Part shown: positions 25,727 to 35,088 of the stretch, piece by piece
How positions within the stretch are numbered: position 1 is the first letter of the stretch
How the letters are laid out: every line of letters starts with the position of its first letter
NCBI GenBank assembly: GCA_023386885.1
Contig: JAEWIX010000024.1
Coordinates: 1-64,000, forward strand
Length of the DNA: 64,000 nucleotides
Source of the DNA: Pseudomonadota bacterium
Lineage (GTDB): Bacteria; Pseudomonadota; Alphaproteobacteria; Rhizobiales; Xanthobacteraceae
Direction: 5' to 3'
The notes under the pieces: generated by a model
The model's input: only the letters and a program-made list of their open reading frames with translations
Told to the model about the DNA's origin: nothing
Databases searched by the model: none
Made by a program: the position numbers and the translations under genes

Positions 25727-26386
25727 GTGGTCCGGTTCGAAAATGTCGGATTGCGCTACGGGCTCGGCCCGGAGATTTTGCGCGACCTCAATTTTCAGAT
25801 TCCCGCGCATTCGTTTCAGTTTCTCACCGGGCCATCCGGCGCGGGCAAGACGTCGCTGCTGCGGCTGCTGTTCCTGTCGCTGCGGCCGACCCGCGGGCTT
25901 GTGAATCTGTTCGGACAGGACGTCTCTCTGCTCGGCAAAAACGAGGTCGCCGATCTTCGCAAGCGGATCGGCATCGTGTTGCAGGATTTCCGCCTGCTCG
26001 ATCACATGACGACGTATGAGAATGTCGCGCTGCCGTTTCGCGTCATGGGCCGCGCTGAATCCACCTACCGTCGCGAGGTGATCGATCTTCTGAAATGGGT
26101 CGGCCTCGGCGAGCGAATGGATGCGCTGCCGCCGATCCTGTCAGGCGGCGAAAAGCAGCGCGCGGCGATTGCGCGGGCCGTGATCGCGCGGCCGAATTTG
26201 CTGCTGGCCGACGAGCCGACCGGCAACGTCGATCCCACGCTGGGTCGCCGCCTGCTGCGGCTGTTCATCGAGTTGAACAAGTCCGGCACCGCCGTCGTCA
26301 TCGCGACGCACGACATCGCATTGATGGATCAATATGAAGCGCGACGATTGGTGCTGCATCAGGGGCGGCTGCATATTTATGAGTAA
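25727..26386 (+). CDS. ftsE: Cell division ATP-binding protein FtsE
   Basis: A 219-aa ABC ATPase. Walker A GPSGAGKTS, Q-loop VLQDFRLLDHMT, signature LSGGEKQR and Walker B LLLADEPTGNVDP are all intact. FtsE with FtsX controls peptidoglycan amidases at the septum. The GTG start at 25727 gives the standard VRFENVGLRYG N-terminus. ftsX begins 20 bp after the stop, following a tandem duplication. Confidence 0.96.
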   Translation: MVRFENVGLRYGLGPEILRDLNFQIPAHSFQFLTGPSGAGKTSLLRLLFLSLRPTRGLVNLFGQDVSLLGKNEVADLRKRIGIVLQDFRLLDHMTTYENVALPFRVMGRAESTYRREVIDLLKWVGLGERMDALPPILSGGEKQRAAIARAVIARPNLLLADEPTGNVDPTLGRRLLRLFIELNKSGTAVVIATHDIALMDQYEARRLVLHQGRLHIYE

Positions 26387-26390
26387 GGCC

Positions 26391-26418
26391 CGATGAGCAA
26401 GACTCGATGAGCAAGACT
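26391..26418 (+). repeat. 14-bp tandem duplication at the ftsX start
   Basis: CGATGAGCAAGACT occurs twice in direct tandem (26391-26404 and 26405-26418). Each copy carries an ATG. The first opens a five-codon peptide MSKTR ending in TGA at 26408-26410; the second, at 26407, starts ftsX. The stop of the mini-ORF overlaps the ftsX start. Confidence 0.8.
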
Positions 26419-27381
26419 GGGGACGATCGACGCGATGCCTTGATGGACCTCGGCCATGAGCGGCCGCAGGTGCCGGCCAAGGCGCGCAACGTCTCGTCGA
26501 TTGTGCCGCGCGGCTCCATCGTCGGCCGTGCGCTGGTGGTGGTGGTCGCCATCATGACCTTTCTTGCCTGCATCAGCACTGGCGTGGTGCTCCTTGTGCG
26601 TGCCTCTGCCGCGGAGTGGCAGTCTGACGTTGCGAGCGAACTCACAGTGCAGATTCGTCCCGTCACCGGGCGCGATATCGAGCGCGACGTTGCCGCCGCC
26701 GCCGATATCCTCAAGGCGCAGCCGGGGATCGTCGACGTGCGGATTTTCACGCGGGAGGAATCCAACAAGCTGCTGGAGCCGTGGCTTGGCAGCGGGCTGT
26801 CGCTGGACGAACTGCCGGTCCCCCGCATCATCGTCGGCCGGACCACGTCCAGCGCGGCGCGCGATCTTTCGACGCTCGACGGAAAACTGAAGCAGGTCGC
26901 GCCATCCGCCAGCGTCGACGATCATCGCGCCTGGATCGAGCGGATGCGCACGATGAGCGGAGTGACGGTGCTGGCGGGAATCGGCGTCCTGGCGTTGGTC
27001 ATCATCGCTACCATCATCTCGGTGTCGTTCGCGACCCGGGGTGCGATGGCGGCAAATCGTCCCATCGTCGAGGTGCTGCATTTCGTCGGCGCCAGCGATC
27101 GCTACATCGCCAACCGCTTCCTCTATCATTTCCTGCGTCTCGGGCTCGAGGGCGGCATTATCGGCGGCGTCGCGGCGATGTTGTTGTTCGGCTTCTCGGA
27201 ATCGATCGCAGGCTGGTTCGCGGGCACGCCGACGGGCGATCAGTTCGTGGCGCTGCTGGGGACGTTCGCATTGCAGCCCTCAGGCTATCTGGTGCTGGCG
27301 GCTCAAGCGATTTTGATCGCGGCCGTCACCGCCTGGGCATCGCGCCGCACATTGTTCGCAACGCTGGACGATATCGGCTAA
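26407..27381 (+). CDS. ftsX: Cell division permease FtsX
   Basis: A 324-aa FtsX membrane component. The cytosolic tail (about 1-40) precedes a first helix (SIVGRALVVVVAIMTFLACI). A periplasmic domain of about 130 residues includes VDVRIFTREESNKLLEPWLG. Three C-terminal helices and the HFVGASDRYIANRFL block complete the FtsX pattern. It transmits FtsE ATP hydrolysis to periplasmic amidase activation. It lies 20 bp after ftsE behind the duplicated start region. Confidence 0.94.
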   Translation: MSKTGDDRRDALMDLGHERPQVPAKARNVSSIVPRGSIVGRALVVVVAIMTFLACISTGVVLLVRASAAEWQSDVASELTVQIRPVTGRDIERDVAAAADILKAQPGIVDVRIFTREESNKLLEPWLGSGLSLDELPVPRIIVGRTTSSAARDLSTLDGKLKQVAPSASVDDHRAWIERMRTMSGVTVLAGIGVLALVIIATIISVSFATRGAMAANRPIVEVLHFVGASDRYIANRFLYHFLRLGLEGGIIGGVAAMLLFGFSESIAGWFAGTPTGDQFVALLGTFALQPSGYLVLAAQAILIAAVTAWASRRTLFATLDDIG

Positions 27382-27509
27382 ATCGCTAATCGGGTCGCGT
27401 GCATTTGGTGTCCGAACGGGGTCCTTTTCGCGAAGATCCGCGCTAGACTTGGATGCGCCAGATTTGACAATGGCCCGATGGAGACGGAGTAGATTCAGTC
27501 AGCATCGTC

Positions 27510-28229
27510 ATGGATCAGCATGTCGACCATAATCCGCCGGAAACCGCGGCCGCCCCGGCGCGTCCGCGCGGTTTTCTGCGTGCGCTGATCGTCGCCGCGC
27601 TGGCCGTCGCCTTTGTCGGTGCGGCGCTGGGATTTGTCGGCTTTCTGTCGCAATTGCGGGTCGCGGAGTTGAAGCCGTCCAGCAATGCCGACGGCATCGT
27701 GGTTCTCACCGGAGGCTCCTCGCGGGTGTCCGATGCAGTCGAACTGCTGGCCAAGGGGTACGGCAAACGGCTGTTGATTTCCGGCGTGCATCCCACCAAT
27801 GGCGTCAGCGACATTTCGCGGTCGGTGCCGGACAGTCAGGCTCTGCTGGACTGTTGCGCCGATCTCGACCGTTCGGCGGTGAACACGCGCAGCAACGCCG
27901 CCGAGACGCGGCGCTGGGCGCACGAACGCGGTTTCCGTTCGCTGATCGTTGTGACGTCGAACTATCACATGCCGCGTGCCATCGTCGAAATGTCCCACGC
28001 CATGCCGGATATCGATTTGATTCCTTTCGCCGTGGTCAGCGACAAATGGCGCGACGAGCCGTGGTGGACCAACGGCGCCGCGATGCGGCTGTTGCTGTCC
28101 GAATATGTCAAGTACGTCGCGGCCGAAGTCCGCGTTCGTCTTGCCGACCTCGGGCTCGATCTGTTGCCGGAGTTGGGCGAACGGCCGGGAGCGCCGTCGC
28201 GCAAGACGGCCAAAGCCGCGGCGAGTTGA
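27510..28229 (+). CDS. YdcF family protein (DUF218)
   Basis: A 239-aa DUF218/YdcF protein with one N-terminal transmembrane helix (about residues 22-45). The DUF218 core shows ADGIVVLTGGSSRV, LLISGVHP and SNAAETRRWAHERGFRSLIVVTSNYHMPR, the latter two carrying the typical conserved Asn, Glu and His. The family has roles in envelope glycan or cofactor metabolism, but none is proven here. plsC follows 11 bp after the stop. Confidence 0.88.
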   Translation: MDQHVDHNPPETAAAPARPRGFLRALIVAALAVAFVGAALGFVGFLSQLRVAELKPSSNADGIVVLTGGSSRVSDAVELLAKGYGKRLLISGVHPTNGVSDISRSVPDSQALLDCCADLDRSAVNTRSNAAETRRWAHERGFRSLIVVTSNYHMPRAIVEMSHAMPDIDLIPFAVVSDKWRDEPWWTNGAAMRLLLSEYVKYVAAEVRVRLADLGLDLLPELGERPGAPSRKTAKAAAS

Positions 28230-28240
28230 TAGGGTTGCTG

Positions 28241-29014
28241 ATGGCCACGATCTTTTTGCGTTCGCTGATTTACAACGTGTTGTTTTATGCGTTGCTGGTG
28301 GCGCTGATCCTGGTCGCGCTGCCGACCTTCCTGCTGCCGCGCTGGGGCGTTCTCGCCGTGGCCAAGTTTTGGGCACGCAGCAGCATCTGGCTATTGCGTG
28401 TGGTCTGCGGCACCAAGGTCGAGTATCGCGGCGTCGAGAAGATTCCCGCAGGCCCCCTGATCGTCGCCTCGAAACATCAGTCGATGTGGGAGACGTTCGC
28501 ACTGCTACAGTTCTTCGATCAGCCGCTCTACATCCTCAAGCGCGAACTGCTCTGGATTCCGTTTTTCGGCTGGTACTTGTGGAAAGCCGAGATGATCGGG
28601 ATCGATCGCACGTCCGGCGGCAGGTCATTGCTCGAGATGGCGCGCCGCGCGCGTGAAGGCGTCAAAGGCGGTCGGCAACTCATTATCTTTCCGGAAGGTA
28701 CACGAACCGCTGTCGACGCACCGCCGCGATACAAGAACGGCGTCGGGCTGATCTATGCCGGCTGCGACGCGCCATGCATTCCCGTCGCGCTCAATTCCGG
28801 GTTGTTCTGGCCACGCCGGAACTTCATGCGATATCCGGGAACGCTGGTGGTCGAGTTTCTCGATCCGCTGCCGGCGGGACTGCCGCGCGACGAGTTCAAT
28901 ACCCGCATCAGCACCACGATCGAGCAGGCCAGCCGTCGCCTGATCGAGGCCGCGCGCATCGAGCAGGCGCAGTTGTTCGGCGGGGTACCGGGGTCGTCAT
29001 CGGCGAAGGTGTGA
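28241..29014 (+). CDS. plsC: 1-acyl-sn-glycerol-3-phosphate acyltransferase
   Basis: A 257-aa membrane acyltransferase that adds the sn-2 acyl chain to make phosphatidic acid. An N-terminal hydrophobic anchor (about residues 8-30) is followed by motif I SKHQSMWE (H-x4-E, where the usual Asp is Glu) and motif III FPEGTR, with CIPVALNSG as motif IV. ATG 28241 lies 11 bp after ydcF. It is convergent, with no gap, with the ChaC-like gene. Confidence 0.92.
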   Translation: MATIFLRSLIYNVLFYALLVALILVALPTFLLPRWGVLAVAKFWARSSIWLLRVVCGTKVEYRGVEKIPAGPLIVASKHQSMWETFALLQFFDQPLYILKRELLWIPFFGWYLWKAEMIGIDRTSGGRSLLEMARRAREGVKGGRQLIIFPEGTRTAVDAPPRYKNGVGLIYAGCDAPCIPVALNSGLFWPRRNFMRYPGTLVVEFLDPLPAGLPRDEFNTRISTTIEQASRRLIEAARIEQAQLFGGVPGSSSAKV

Positions 29015-29605
29015 TCACTCCATCGTCGGTGCATGATCCGGCGAAGGAACCTCGATGCGCAGCGCCGTGGCGAGCCGATGCAAGGGCGCATCCCGAAAGC
29101 CCTGCGCCTCGATCGCGGCAACGGTGGACAGCACATAGTCGCGATTGTTTCCGGAACGTCCGTGCCCTTGCCGCACATAGCGCAATTGATCCTGCAAGCC
29201 GAGACGGCCGGCATACTGCACATGGCCGCGGTTGACGATGTAAGTGAGCGCTGTGATACGGTAGCGTGGATCGTCTCTCAGCCACACCGAACGCATCACC
29301 TCATGATAGACGTTGGTGGTCTGTTCGCGGGCGCGCAGATAGGCGACGGTTTCGTCGCGGCGCGTGGCGGTAACCCGGAAGGCGATGCCGCGGCAGGCGC
29401 CGCCGCGGTCGAGGCCGAGCACCAGTCCGGGGCGTTCGGCGGTGCCGCGATGATCGAACGAGTAGACGCACAGCGCGCGATGCGCGCCGATCAGCCGGGC
29501 CTGCACCTGTTCCTCGAACGCGAAGCCCGGCCGCCACATCAGCGAGCCATAGCCGAACACCCATAGATCGCCGCCGGGCGGCTCGGTTGAAATCGGGTTC
29601 GTCAT
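29015..29605 (-). CDS. Gamma-glutamylcyclotransferase, ChaC type
   Basis: A 196-aa ChaC-like enzyme. The N-terminal WVFGYGSLMWRPGF motif is the substrate-binding loop of the family, and the catalytic glutamate lies in the YLRAREQTTNVYHE region. ChaC proteins degrade glutathione to 5-oxoproline and Cys-Gly. ATG 29605 precedes the fold directly; the longer frame runs into the nitroreductase 3' end. It is 37 bp downstream of the nitroreductase gene and probably co-transcribed. Confidence 0.9.
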   Translation of the reverse strand: MTNPISTEPPGGDLWVFGYGSLMWRPGFAFEEQVQARLIGAHRALCVYSFDHRGTAERPGLVLGLDRGGACRGIAFRVTATRRDETVAYLRAREQTTNVYHEVMRSVWLRDDPRYRITALTYIVNRGHVQYAGRLGLQDQLRYVRQGHGRSGNNRDYVLSTVAAIEAQGFRDAPLHRLATALRIEVPSPDHAPTME

Positions 29606-29642
29606 GTCGGCACGGGTGGAGACGTCTCTTGACTGCGCGTTG

Positions 29643-30320
29643 CTAATTGTCGAACCCCACGAACACCGTAGCTTCCTCGACGGACTTTCGTTCGGACACC
29701 ACCGCATTGGCCGGGAAGTCGTCATCCGGCCATCCGAGCGCAATGCTTTTCATGATCACCTGATCGTCGGCGATCCCGGCGTGTTCGCGGACGACCGGCG
29801 ATTGCATGATGCCCTGGCTGTTGATGACAGCGCCAAGTCCACGCGACCACGCGGCATTGACCAGCGCGGTTGCCACCGCGCCGCAATCGAACGGCGTGTC
29901 GTCGCTGCCGTCCAGCACGCGATCGTAGGTCACGATGACGCAGACGGGTGCGTCGAACTGGCGGAAGCCGCGCAACACCCAGTCCTGCCGCATATCCTTG
30001 TCGTCGCGTGCGATCCCCATCGCGGCGAACAATTGCTTGGCGACACCCACCTGCCTGTCGCGGTGCTGGCCCGTGAAAGCCTGACCGGTGCGGAATTCGC
30101 GCGACTGCGGGATACCCGCGACCATCCGCTCGGTGTTTCCCGTGCGGATGCGATTGAGCGGTTCGCCGGTGATGACATAGAAATTCCAGGGTTGGGTATT
30201 CATCGATGACGGTGCGCGCATTGCCAGACCGATGATTTCCTCGATCAGTGCCTTGGGGACGGGGTCCGGCTTGTATCCGCGAATGCTCCGGCGGCCGAGG
30301 ATGACGTCATCGAACTGCAT
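29643..30320 (-). CDS. Nitroreductase family flavoprotein
   Basis: A 225-aa FMN-dependent oxidoreductase of the nitroreductase superfamily. RRSIRGYKPDPVPKALIEEIIGLAMRAPS is the N-terminal FMN-binding region, and SSMNTQPWNFYVITG is the dimer/active-site loop. GLGAVINSQGIMQSP and ALGWPDDDFPANAV are the C-terminal family blocks. Substrates (nitroaromatics, quinones, enones) cannot be separated by sequence. It is first in a pair with the ChaC-like gene. Confidence 0.9.
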   Translation of the reverse strand: MQFDDVILGRRSIRGYKPDPVPKALIEEIIGLAMRAPSSMNTQPWNFYVITGEPLNRIRTGNTERMVAGIPQSREFRTGQAFTGQHRDRQVGVAKQLFAAMGIARDDKDMRQDWVLRGFRQFDAPVCVIVTYDRVLDGSDDTPFDCGAVATALVNAAWSRGLGAVINSQGIMQSPVVREHAGIADDQVIMKSIALGWPDDDFPANAVVSERKSVEEATVFVGFDN

Positions 30321-30494
30321 GGGTTTGGAATTCCTTGAAGTGACCTAAGTTGTTCGGATATTTGCGGTTCGTCGGCCTTCGTGCAAGACGGAAGATATGC
30401 GGCGTCGAACCGGCACGCCTCGTTTGTGGCGGCCCTATATTCCGACGACGGCCGGATGTCCAAAATAGCCAGATTCATCTCGTTAAGGTCGCCG

Positions 30495-31700
30495 ATGCCC
30501 GATTCGATAAAGCCTCCCCGCCAGCGTTCGCTGTGGCCGGTGTTCGTGATGCCCGCTCTGGTCGTGATCGCCGCGATCGGCTGGAGTGCGTTCTGGTTTT
30601 ACGCTGCGTCGCAGGTCGATCAGACGGTGGATGTCTGGCGCGCGCGTGAGGCCAAGGCCGGTCGCGTCTATGATTGTGCCAAGCGTTCGGTGGCCGGATT
30701 CCCGTTCCGTCTGGAAGTGACCTGCGAAGACGCCAGCGTGACCTTGGTGTCGCAGACGGCCCATGGAGTCGAGGATGGCGCGGCGGCCACGCCGGTCACG
30801 GCCCGGCTCGGCAAGATCCTTGTGATCGGGCAGATCTATACGCCCGGTCTGCTGATCGCGGAATTCACTGCGCCAGCGACGTTGGCGCCGCGCGGCGAGC
30901 CGCCGGCGATGCAGGTCAACTGGAAAACGGCGCGCAGCAGCATCGCAGGTCTGCCGGGCATTCCCCAGCGCGTGGCGCTGGTGTTCGATCAGCCCGCGGT
31001 CGATCGCATCAATAGCGGCGTCGCAGTACCGCTGGCGCGCGCGGCGCACGCCGAATTGCATACGCAGTTCGCCGCGAGCACCACGCCCGATCATCCGGTG
31101 ATCGATGTCGCGGTGGATGTGACGCAGGGCAGCGTGCAGGACATTCATCCAGCGCTGGCGCAACCCTTTGACGCGTTGATCGGCGCGCGGCTGACCGGCC
31201 TGACGGATTTTGCGCCAAAGCCATGGCCGGTTCGCTTCCGCGAAATGCAGGCCGCCGGCGGCAAGATCATGATCGAACGCGCCCGCATCCAGCAAGGTGG
31301 GATGATCGCGACTGCCGCCGGTTCGCTTGGCCTCACCTCGAGCGGCAATCTCGATGGCGAATTGCAGATGACGGTGGCCGGTCTCGATCAGGTGATTCCG
31401 CTGCTCGGCATCGAAAAGATGCTGGAGGAAGGCGTGCCGCAGGCGACGTTGGATCGGGTTGCGCCCGGGGTCAGGGCGCAGGATGTCAACAGCCTGCTTG
31501 GCTCGCTCGACCGGGTGATTCCGGGACTCGGCAAAGTGGTCCGCCAGAACGCCGGTGCTGGATTGGCCGCAGTGGTCAATTCGCTTGGCAGCGCGGCTGA
31601 ACTGGAAGGCAAGCCGGCGCGATCGTTCCCGCTGCGCTTCGTCGACGGTGCCGTATTGCTGGGGCCGATCAAGGTGGGGCAGGTACCACCGTTATTTTAG
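30495..31700 (+). CDS. DUF2125 domain-containing membrane-anchored protein
   Basis: A 401-aa DUF2125 protein, an alphaproteobacterial family of unknown role. One N-terminal helix (about residues 16-38, VFVMPALVVIAAIGWSAFWFY) anchors a long periplasmic beta-rich domain with DCAKRSVAGFPFRLEVTCEDAS near the start, two cysteines that may form a disulfide. ATG 30495 has AAGG 7 bp upstream; starts at 30456 or 30381 are possible but less well supported. It ends 76 bp before ppa. Confidence 0.8.
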   Translation: MPDSIKPPRQRSLWPVFVMPALVVIAAIGWSAFWFYAASQVDQTVDVWRAREAKAGRVYDCAKRSVAGFPFRLEVTCEDASVTLVSQTAHGVEDGAAATPVTARLGKILVIGQIYTPGLLIAEFTAPATLAPRGEPPAMQVNWKTARSSIAGLPGIPQRVALVFDQPAVDRINSGVAVPLARAAHAELHTQFAASTTPDHPVIDVAVDVTQGSVQDIHPALAQPFDALIGARLTGLTDFAPKPWPVRFREMQAAGGKIMIERARIQQGGMIATAAGSLGLTSSGNLDGELQMTVAGLDQVIPLLGIEKMLEEGVPQATLDRVAPGVRAQDVNSLLGSLDRVIPGLGKVVRQNAGAGLAAVVNSLGSAAELEGKPARSFPLRFVDGAVLLGPIKVGQVPPLF

Positions 31701-31776
31701 ACAACATCCCGTCAGTTCGCGTATGACGTAACCAATTTACTGGACTGGGCCGACCGCCCGAATCACGGAGCTTTCC

Positions 31777-32307
31777 ATGCGTATCGACGCCATTTCCCTC
31801 GGGGCCAACCCGCCACACGAGGTCAACGCCATCATCGAGGTGCCGGTCGGCGGCGAGCCCATCAAGTACGAGATGGACAAGGAGGCCGGTACGCTGGTGG
31901 TGGATCGCTTCCTCTATACGGCGATGCGCTATCCCGGAAATTATGGCTTCATCCCGCACACGTTGTCGAGCGACGGCGATCCCTGCGACGTGCTGGTGGC
32001 CAACACCCGCGCCATCGTGCCCGGTGCGGTGATCGCGATCCGCCCGGTTGGCGTGTTGATCATGGAGGACGAAGCCGGCGGCGACGAGAAGATCATTGCG
32101 GTGCCGACGTCGAAACTGACGCAGCGTTACGACAAGATCCGCACCTACAGCGACCTGCCGGACATCACCCTGCAGCAGATCCAGCACTTCTTCGAGCACT
32201 ATAAGGATCTTGAACCCGGCAAATGGGTCAAGGTGCTGCGCTGGGGTGGCGCGGAGGATGCGCAGCGGTTGATTCTCGACGGGATCGAGCGCGCCAAGAA
32301 AGGCTAA
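31777..32307 (+). CDS. ppa: Inorganic pyrophosphatase
   Basis: A 176-aa family I soluble pyrophosphatase. It hydrolyses PPi to 2 Pi and drives biosynthesis. The signature SDGDPCDVLV with its metal-binding aspartates is intact, along with the KYEMDKEAGTLVVDRFL and YPGNYGFIPHT blocks. It has GGAG 7 bp before the ATG, and length is standard. The M20 peptidase follows 36 bp downstream. Confidence 0.97.
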   Translation: MRIDAISLGANPPHEVNAIIEVPVGGEPIKYEMDKEAGTLVVDRFLYTAMRYPGNYGFIPHTLSSDGDPCDVLVANTRAIVPGAVIAIRPVGVLIMEDEAGGDEKIIAVPTSKLTQRYDKIRTYSDLPDITLQQIQHFFEHYKDLEPGKWVKVLRWGGAEDAQRLILDGIERAKKG

Positions 32308-32343
32308 CGCCGGTCAGCAAGACCGCGACAGGGGTGGCGAGGG

Positions 32344-33825
32344 ATGCGGCGGTTGTTGAAGTGGGTCGGCGGTCTTGTCGTGATCGCATTGGTCGGTGTT
32401 GCGGTGTTGGCCGGCATTGTGCTGGTCAACACTTTCCGCCTTGGTTCGAAGCAGCTTCAGGTCGCGGCGATTCCGCGCGCCGCCGTGGACGAACAAGGTG
32501 CGGCGAAGCGACTCGCTGAAGCGGTCCGCTTCCGGACGATCTCGAATTTCCTCAATCCGGATCAGGATGCCGACGCGCTGCGCGGCTTACGCGAGCATAT
32601 CGCCGCGAGCTTCCCGGCGTTTCATGCCGTGGCCAAACGCGAGATCGTGGGTGGGCACAGCCTGCTCTACACGTGGGAAGGGTCGGACGCGGCGGCGAAG
32701 CCGATCGCGCTGCTGGCGCATCAGGATGTCGTGCCGGTCGCGCCCGGCACCGAGAAGGACTGGCAGCAACCGCCGTTCGATGGCGTCATCGCCGACGGTT
32801 TCATCTGGGGCCGTGGCTCCTGGGACGACAAGGGCAACCTCTATTCCATGCTGGAAGCCGCCGAGCAGATGGCGAAGGCCGGCTTCCGCCCGAAGCGGAC
32901 GATCTATTTCGCTTTCGGTCATGACGAGGAAGTTTCGGGTCAACGTGGTGCCAAGGCCATCGCGGCGCTGCTCGAATCGCGCGGCGTCAAGCTCGACTTC
33001 GTGCTCGACGAGGGCCTGCTGATCACCGACGGCATCATGAAGGGGCTCGACAGACCGGCGGCGCTGATCGGTGTCGCGGAAAAAGGCTATGCGACGCTGG
33101 TGCTGACCTCGCGCGCCACGCCCGGGCATTCGTCGATGCCGCCGCGCGACACCGCCATCGGCATGATGGCGGCCGCATTGGCGCGGCTCGAGGATCACAG
33201 TCTGCCGGCGCGGGTGCGCGGCGCGGTCGGCGAAATGTTTGACACGCTGGCGCCGGAGATGGGTGGCTTCAACCGCGTGGTGCTGTCGAACCTCTGGCTG
33301 TTCAAGCCGCTCTTGGTGCGCGAGTTCGACAAGTCCGGCCCGACGCGGGCGATGGTGCGCACTACCACGGCACTGACGATTTTCAATGCCGGCGACAAGG
33401 ACAACGTGCTGCCGGGCAATGCCGAAGCGACGGTGAATTTCCGGCTGCTGCCGGGCGATACGCAGGACAGCGTCACCGCGCATGTGCGTGACACCGTGAA
33501 GAACGATAAGATCGCGATCGCGCCGTTTCCCGGCAATACCGATCCGCCGCCGGTGACGGGAACGGCGAGCGCGGGTTATCGAGCGCTCAACCGGACCATT
33601 CGCGAGATTTTTCCGGACGTCATCGTCGCGCCGGGACTGATGATCGCCGCGACGGATTCGCGGCATTATGCCGGGCTCACCGACAACATCTTCCGCTTCT
33701 CGCCAGTGCGCGCGACGTCGGAAGACCTCAAGCGCTTCCACGGCACCAACGAGCGGCTCAGCATCGCCAACTACGCTGACATGATCCGCTTCTATCTGCG
33801 GTTCATTCAGTCGAGCGCTGGCTGA
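32344..33825 (+). CDS. M20 family peptidase (carboxypeptidase S-like)
   Basis: A 493-aa zinc aminoacylase or carboxypeptidase. An N-terminal membrane helix (about residues 8-30) suggests an anchored enzyme. The first metal-binding motif is LLAHQDVVPVAPG, then WDDKG with the bridging Asp, and GHDEEVSGQRGAKA supplies the catalytic and metal-binding glutamates. The dimerisation domain and C-terminal metal His (DSRHYAGL) are present. The substrate is unknown. It is convergent with folD, with a 3-bp gap. Confidence 0.9.
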   Translation: MRRLLKWVGGLVVIALVGVAVLAGIVLVNTFRLGSKQLQVAAIPRAAVDEQGAAKRLAEAVRFRTISNFLNPDQDADALRGLREHIAASFPAFHAVAKREIVGGHSLLYTWEGSDAAAKPIALLAHQDVVPVAPGTEKDWQQPPFDGVIADGFIWGRGSWDDKGNLYSMLEAAEQMAKAGFRPKRTIYFAFGHDEEVSGQRGAKAIAALLESRGVKLDFVLDEGLLITDGIMKGLDRPAALIGVAEKGYATLVLTSRATPGHSSMPPRDTAIGMMAAALARLEDHSLPARVRGAVGEMFDTLAPEMGGFNRVVLSNLWLFKPLLVREFDKSGPTRAMVRTTTALTIFNAGDKDNVLPGNAEATVNFRLLPGDTQDSVTAHVRDTVKNDKIAIAPFPGNTDPPPVTGTASAGYRALNRTIREIFPDVIVAPGLMIAATDSRHYAGLTDNIFRFSPVRATSEDLKRFHGTNERLSIANYADMIRFYLRFIQSSAG

Positions 33826-33828
33826 TTC

Positions 33829-34713
33829 TTACACCGCCGGCGGCGGCAGGCCGCGGATGGCGCAGGCGGCGCGCAGCGTGTTGACCAACAGGCACGCGAC
33901 CGTCATCTGGCCGACACCGCCCGGCACTGGCGTGATGGCGCCGGCGGTCGCCAGCGCCTCGGTGAACGCCACGTCGCCCACCAGCCGAGTCTTGCCGTCG
34001 CTGCCGGGCAGGCGGGTGATGCCGACATCGATCACGGTGGCGCCGGGCTTGATCCAGTCGCCGCGCACCATTTCCGGCTTGCCGACGGCGGCATAGACCA
34101 GATCGGCGCGGCGGCACAGGTCGGGCAGGTCGCGCGAGCGCGAATGCGCGATGGTCACGGTGGCGTTTTCGTTGAGCAACAGCTGCACCAGCGGACGGCC
34201 GACCAGATTGGAGCGGCCGATCACCAGCGCATCCATGCCTTCCAGCGATTCATGGACGCTTTTGGTGAGGATGATGCAGCCGAGCGGCGTGCAGGGCGAC
34301 AGCGCCGGCAGTCCGCCAGCCAGCCGTCCCGCATTGTTGGGATGCAGGCCGTCGACGTCCTTGGCAGGATCGATGGTCGCGATCACCGCCTCGGTGTCGA
34401 GCCCTTTCGGCAGCGGCAATTGCACCAGAATGCCGTGGACGGCCGGATCGCGGTTAAGCCGGCCGATCAGGCCGAGCAGCTTCTCCTGCGTCACATCGGC
34501 GGGCAGTACATGCTCGAACGAGGCCATGCCGGCCGCCTGCGTCTGCTTGTGCTTGCTGCGGACATAAACCTCGCTGGCGGGATCGTTGCCGACCAGCACC
34601 ACCGCAAGGCCCGGCGTCAGGTCGTGGTCGTGCTGGACCCGCGCCACCTCGTCGGCGACCCTGGCCCGAAGCTCGGCGGCAATGAGCTTTCCATCGATGA
34701 TGCGCGCGGTCAT
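33829..34713 (-). CDS. folD: Bifunctional 5,10-methylene-THF dehydrogenase/cyclohydrolase
   Basis: A 294-aa FolD that interconverts methylene-, methenyl- and formyl-THF. Catalytic Tyr and Lys lie in the VYVRSKHKQTQAAGM segment, and the GHDLTPG/VILVGNDPAS-type N-terminus and PGGVGQMTVACLL block are standard. The second domain NADP-binding loop is GRSNLVGRP. ATG 34713 has GAGGA 5 bp upstream; the TTG at 34728 is rejected. It is third in a yggT-yggU-folD unit. Confidence 0.96.
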   Translation of the reverse strand: MTARIIDGKLIAAELRARVADEVARVQHDHDLTPGLAVVLVGNDPASEVYVRSKHKQTQAAGMASFEHVLPADVTQEKLLGLIGRLNRDPAVHGILVQLPLPKGLDTEAVIATIDPAKDVDGLHPNNAGRLAGGLPALSPCTPLGCIILTKSVHESLEGMDALVIGRSNLVGRPLVQLLLNENATVTIAHSRSRDLPDLCRRADLVYAAVGKPEMVRGDWIKPGATVIDVGITRLPGSDGKTRLVGDVAFTEALATAGAITPVPGGVGQMTVACLLVNTLRAACAIRGLPPPAV

Positions 34714-34728
34714 GTCGTCCTCTATCAA

Positions 34729-35070
34729 TCAGGTATCGTCAGCGGCCTTGGTCTCGATCTTCGCGGCGACCAAAGCCTTCAGCATCTTGCCGAGCCGGCG
34801 GGGATCGCCGTCGACCGCGACCTGCTTCAGTCGCGAGGTCGCGCCCGCCAGCAGTCGCACATTGCGTTTCGGCACCCCGAGCGCCTTGGCGAGCAGCTCC
34901 GTCACGGCGCGGTTGGCTTCGCCGCCCTCGGCGATGGCCCGGACCCGGACTTTCACGACACTCTTGCCGTTGGCCAGCATTTCCACGCCGTCGATGTCGT
35001 CCCGGCCACCCCGGGGCGTCACCCGCAATGCAACGCTGATGCCCTCGGTGGAATAGCGCCAAGGATCCAT
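34729..35070 (-). CDS. DUF167 family protein YggU
   Basis: A 113-aa DUF167/YggU protein. The block VTPRGGRDDIDGVEM, the ALGVPKRNVRLLAGATSRLKQVAVDG segment and the small alpha/beta fold match the family, whose function is unknown. It lies 18 bp after yggT and 15 bp before the folD start codon. The yggT-yggU pairing is common in bacteria. Confidence 0.9.
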   Translation of the reverse strand: MDPWRYSTEGISVALRVTPRGGRDDIDGVEMLANGKSVVKVRVRAIAEGGEANRAVTELLAKALGVPKRNVRLLAGATSRLKQVAVDGDPRRLGKMLKALVAAKIETKAADDT

Positions 35071-35088
35071 TGGCCGGTGCCAGTCAAC

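Noticed and set aside
26393..26410. Five-codon ORF (MSKTR) as a real leader peptide
   Set aside because: It is fully explained by the tandem duplication; no independent evidence of translation.
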